In this document: positions 59,799 to 64,000 of the stretch, in pieces
How positions within the stretch are numbered: the first letter of the stretch is position 1
Layout: each line of letters starts with the position of its first letter
NCBI GenBank assembly: GCA_000827325.1
Contig: KN832870.1
Location: 3,906,001 to 3,970,000 of the forward strand
Origin: Oidiodendron maius Zn
Lineage: Eukaryota; Ascomycota; Leotiomycetes; Myxotrichaceae
DNA length: 64,000 nt
Direction of reading: 5' to 3'
Notes under the pieces: generated by a model
What the model was told of the DNA's origin: nothing
Databases searched by the model: none
What the model saw: the letters and a program-made list of their open reading frames with translations, nothing else
Program-made: the position numbers and the translations under genes

Positions 59799-61168
59799 TC
59801 TGACGTTGGATTATGGCCGGGCTTCATGCAACCCACAAAGAAGAGAGTTTGTGGGGTAGACGGGCTGCTTGGTTTATGAGGAGAGGTGACTGCCCAGTTT
59901 CCTACTCCCTCGATATGGTCAACGATGTAGAGCTGTGAGGCTGGGGGCTGGGGGCTGAGGGGCTGTGGAATATTTGAATGGGGAACATAGGAGATGCCTA
60001 CAATCCTAACCGGGCTGAAAGGGAAGACAAAAACCATGGAATGTGGAAATTCAATTGCGCCCATAAAGTATGAATGTTTCTCCACGCAACAAACACTGCT
60101 GCCAATGGGACATGGTATGCGTGCAACAGATAAAACATGCGAGGTCCAGACCACCGTTCTGTGCAGGTGCTGGGTGGCGGCGGTGTTTCGAGACAACCAG
60201 GAAGCCTCGCACCGGCTGTCCTTTGAAACAAACCAGCGTGGTACCTGGCGATCCTGCCAACTTGGCCAACGCGCTTGACAACCTCCCGAAAACCCAGGGT
60301 TCTTCAGGTCCAGCGCAGCACCAATTGGACGTTGCATCCCACCAGGCACCTGAAACTGACAACCCCACTGCGGCGACTCGGCGCTTCGCTGTGCATACGG
60401 CCCTATTTTAAGATCGTTGCCAGCATCTGGTCTGTAGAGAGCAGGTTCTTATCGTCCAGTAACTCCCGATGCCCGTTGTACGGCCGAGTCACTGCCGCCG
60501 CTCTGTCCCTCTTCGGCGGTTCTACAGTAGGTTTGTTATGGATCGTCGAAAGCAACTTCGTGTTTGTACGGCACTGGAATATCACATTTTGCCTTGATGA
60601 TCGCTTTCGGCAACTCGTCCATTCAAGAGCGTGCATGGCAATTTCCCTCATGACAACCAGAGAACTGAGCGCTTGATCTTAATATCAACAAAGGGTTGAA
60701 TAATGGCTAAATTTCTCCTCCGTCGAATAGCGGAAAGTTGGTGACGACAATGTAACACCTTGTCACGTGGTACTCGCTACCCCTGACACGATGACATATC
60801 TTCTTTGCAAAGGTTCTTGGAATTTGTAAACAGGTCTAATAACTTCATCCTGAGTGTATATTCTTCTTTGTGGATGCCATCTAAAGTATTCGACTTACAA
60901 CTCCATCGATTACCCCTACTTGTGGAGAATTGGATAGTGCATATTGCACCGTTCTATTCATTGGCACGCAAAGCTCCTACGCAGACGGTTCAGATACAAT
61001 CAAAATATCATTTAGTATACTGTCAGAAGCTATGTCGTTACATCGTTACTAGTATGCAGCTTAGAATGTACGTATAATAAACGCAACACGGAAACAACGC
61101 GCGCACTGAAAATGGAGAAGTTATGAACCGTAGAGATTGCCATCATGCCCAACCCTATATTGTCAGCA
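59799..61168. other. Intergenic, promoter of the GH76 gene
   Basis: The frames at 59795-60411 overlap on both strands and match nothing. The GH76 promoter and the 3' end of the Helo-like N-terminal protein gene should be here. Confidence 0.45.
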
Positions 61169-63966
61169 TTATGCAGATTCCGGCTCTTTAATGCTCCCAG
61201 GAGGTGTCCACATCTCCAGCAGCTTTGTGACCGCGTCATCTCCATGCTTTAGAGGAAGATCAAATGTGAAGCCGTCGTCCGAAGTTTCCGAATCACTATC
61301 ATTGTAACTCGAATAGTCAGGCTCGGCACGGCGCTTTGCTCTCTCCTGCCGCCGTTTTATCTGATATTTCTTCGCCTTCCTCAATCCCCACCTCACACCC
61401 ATTCGAATAGAGGTCTCGGAATCGCTCGAATCGCCATCACCCAAAGCGCTATCATCGGAGTCCAAAGAAATCGACCGGATACTTCCGGGTTTCAATCCTG
61501 GCGGTGGTCGGGTGTTAATGACGATTTCAGGTTTCGGTGGCGACCAAGGACCCATAAGAGGTCCTGGACCAAATCCAGGAGGTCCAGGAGGGCAAGGAGG
61601 ATGACCAAGAGGAGGACCAAGAGGAGGCCCAGGAGGGCCAGGAGGTCCGGCTGGACCAGGCCGGAATGGTGCGCCCGGCGCATTGAATTGAGGTGGCACG
61701 GTCAGCGTCGCGGGGGGAGGACCTGGTGTGAAGCACACGGCTGGGCCACAGGGGGTTATTGGCGGCGACCTCACAGTGGACTTGAGAGTGCGCTTAGCGA
61801 CCAGATGCATGAGATGTGCGGTCCCAGCAATGTTTCCCGCACCTCTGGGGTGGAAATTAGTAATTTCACCTTGCCCATTGTAAAGGCTGATTTCTGCCCA
61901 GGTCCATTCGAAGCGAGTATCTCGCTCCACGACCCTGATCTCCCGCATGAGGATATTGACTTGTTCACTCTGGCGCTCCGTTAAGAGGAGTGTGACACCA
62001 ATGACGTTTCCACCCTGTCGTTCAAAGGCATCTACGCGCTGCTGAATGACGACCTGATCATTATGCACCCTCTCAACAATGGGTGCAAGTGGGCGTGCTC
62101 CATTCGCATGGTGGTCGCGGAAACGAAGAGTGTACTCTGCGTAAAACGTAAATTCTCGGCCCTCTTGACGTTGCCTGTTCCTTTCGACCTCATTGAGCAA
62201 TCCCGTTGCGATTCTCACAGGAGGGCGAGGTATCAAATGAGATGGAAGGTCTTGGAGTAAAGGTTTCCCATCGACGAGTCTCTCTCGAACGATTGCTAGA
62301 ATAGTTCGATAGTCTGAGCGACCAGGAGACAGCTGAATTCGGGGAAGCCAGCCGAATGGCTTCGACTCAGCCGCATACTTCCTATCATCTAAGAATTTCA
62401 GGACAACCACCTCTCTATCCTGATATTTGCCTTCAGTCATGTGATGTAAGATTGTGTTCAGCTGGATGTTCTCATGAGAACGAAGTCTGACGAATGTTTC
62501 GTACCAAGAATTGTCTTGTAGCTGCGAAAGAATCGTCTTCATATGTGTGGCCTCTAGAGAGTGAAATGCCGAGTGTGGAATTTCTCTGTGTACGCATCCA
62601 TGGATTACATACGCGATCAAACGAGATTCGGAATCACTCAATGCTCGTTTCATCTCTTCAGCAAGAGATTCTTTGCTCCGGAATAAGCTCTTCAACTTGA
62701 AGACAAAACCTTTAGGCTGAGTCTTGAAAAGACGTGCTTCATGAATGGCAGGCCTAATCATATTAGATTCATTAATCAACAGATAGGATCGACATACTTG
62801 ACTGGTCCCTTGGCTTCAATCGCCGCCTCTTCCTTAGTATCCTTCTCATTCAGATTCAGATTAGGTCGATCAACGTATGCGGGTGGCTTGACCTGTATAT
62901 ATATCAGCTGAGTTATTTCCCTACAGGATAGCCAACACCTACTTGCTGAGACGATGCCTGGTCACAAGGCGCGACTAGAGGATACCCAGCACACTGGCCC
63001 GGTCCTGAATGCGGAATGAAAGCTCCCGCTGTCGGTGGTGGTGGTGGGATACATTGAAATGGAGCAATAGGCACGGCCTGTGGCCGCTCTGCCGTTGCTA
63101 GCTTATATTGGAACGACTGCGGTGGCAGTGGCGGCCCTGGCGGCCCAGGAGGATTAGGCGGCCACGGGAGGCTTGGAGCGGAAGGAGGACCAAAAAGTCT
63201 TGGAAGTGGAGCCGCAGGAGGGTATGCGGCCGGTGGTGGAGGTGGCCGACAGTCCCTCCCATATCGACTCTTCGAGATCCGGCGTCGACTTGACCTAGAT
63301 TTTATCGAGCTGCCATCGCCATAGCTATCGCTATCGCTGGTACTACTTGTATAGTCCGAGTCGGTAAAAGATTGTCGCCGGCGTTTCTCTCCCGGCGTTT
63401 CGATTCCAACCAAGCTTGCAGTACGTTTAATCCGATTATGACAGGATACGATGCTCTGGATATCAACCTTGCCAGAAGTCCTGTTGATAATGAGCAATAT
63501 ATAATCTAGAGTGAGAGTGAACTCACACATCCTTCGAAAGCGCTCCAACAGTTACAACTTGATAGATGAGGAGAAGATGGAGTTGGAGATCATGCAGCCG
63601 CGCAATGCAGCCGAGAATCTCAGATCTCTTCCAAGCTCGTGCCCCATTCTCCATAGTCTTCAAGAAGCTCTTCTCATCAAGGCTCATATGTATAAGATCT
63701 GTAACCGGGACCACCGGTGGAGTCTTGTCTACCTCACTCCGCCTCAAAGCCTTCCGTTCTTCAGAACTGAGGCAACCGTTCGCGGTTTGAGTCTCGATCT
63801 TCAGTAACGTATTACCACACTCCACTGCCAGAAGGTGAGCAAATTCAAGACCTTGTTGGCTGAAGAGAACCTTTCCATTCTCGACATGGTCTTTCACAAG
63901 CTCCAAGACCTGCTTAAGTGTCACGACGGTAGTATCAACAATGTTGAGACTACCCTCGAACCACAT
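61169..63966 (-). CDS. Proline-rich protein with fungal Helo-like/STAND-type N-terminal domain (5' end outside window)
   Basis: Minus-strand exons 63527-63966 (upstream boundary uncertain), 62943-63480, 62798-62892 and 61169-62753 keep frame and give at least 885 residues. The first exon reads like the helical N-terminal domain found in fungal STAND and related proteins (EFAHLLAVECGNTLLKIETQ, later ILGCIARLHDLQLHLLLIYQ). A Ser/Asp-rich linker and a PPG-rich block follow. Next comes PAIHEARLFKTQPKGFVFKL, reminiscent of the ubiquitin-like segment of these proteins, then a long uncharacterised region. A second PPG-rich block (PAGPPGPPGPPLGPPLG) and an acidic/basic C-terminus ending MWTPPGSIKEPESA complete it. 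No NACHT or kinase motif is visible. Relatives are often listed as azaphilone-cluster protein L N-terminal-like; function is unknown. A CAG directly before the ATG at 63966 suggests a splice acceptor and further upstream exons. Confidence 0.7.
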
Positions 63967-64000
63967 CTGGATGGGATCGCAGGTAAGGGCATAGTTGTGA

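Overview
The window is nuclear DNA of a filamentous ascomycete (Pezizomycotina). Genes carry short introns (about 45-70 nt) with GTATGT/GTAAGT-type donors and CTAAC-like branch sites. The gene set (VIB-1/XprG, CreA, GH76 mannosidase, SUR7-type protein, kelch membrane protein, Helo-like N-terminal protein) is typical of this group. The general look suggests Leotiomycetes/Helotiales, but that placement is inference. About fifteen intact genes are separated by unusually long non-coding stretches.

Layout: 3.1-5.5 kb holds a VIB-1/XprG (Ndt80-fold) transcription factor behind a 3 kb leader. 9.1-9.9 kb is a small F-box-like protein. 10.7-13.1 kb (minus) is a threonine-rich repeat cell-wall protein with a GPI-type tail, divergent from a five-exon kelch-type membrane protein (15.1-17.7 kb). 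18.3-19.7 kb (minus) is a polytopic membrane protein. 20.0-21.2 kb (minus) looks like a decayed unidentified gene. 22.2-23.7 kb encodes a BTB plus bromodomain protein, and 24.8-25.6 kb (minus) another F-box-like protein. TIM21 (minus) and the ArfGAP GLO3 (plus) share a 252 bp divergent promoter at 27.4-27.6 kb. PNS1 (choline-transporter-like) follows at 30.2-32.1 kb, then a previously easy-to-miss three-exon gene for a small secreted His-rich peptide (34.8-35.3 kb), then a SUR7/PalI family protein (37.2-38.2 kb).

38.3-43 kb is a graveyard: a decayed SF1 helicase gene whose stops fit CpA-to-TpA (RIP-like) change, directly followed by an opposite-strand fragment of a GMC oxidoreductase. The carbon repressor CreA (45.4-46.7 kb, minus) has about 9 kb of upstream DNA without a recognisable gene. 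This stretch is rich in simple repeats and CreA-type sites, and contains an N gap flanked by an exact 145 bp duplication that is almost certainly an assembly artefact. The right end carries a RAD55-like RecA-family gene, a secreted GH76 alpha-1,6-mannosidase and the 3' part of a gene for a proline-rich Helo-like N-terminal protein that runs off the window.

Functional thread: VIB-1 and CreA are both global regulators of secreted-enzyme production and carbon repression, and here they lie about 40 kb apart. Several neighbours act at the cell surface (repeat adhesin, kelch protein, PNS1, SUR7-like, GH76). All splice models were built by eye from reading-frame continuity and need transcript support.
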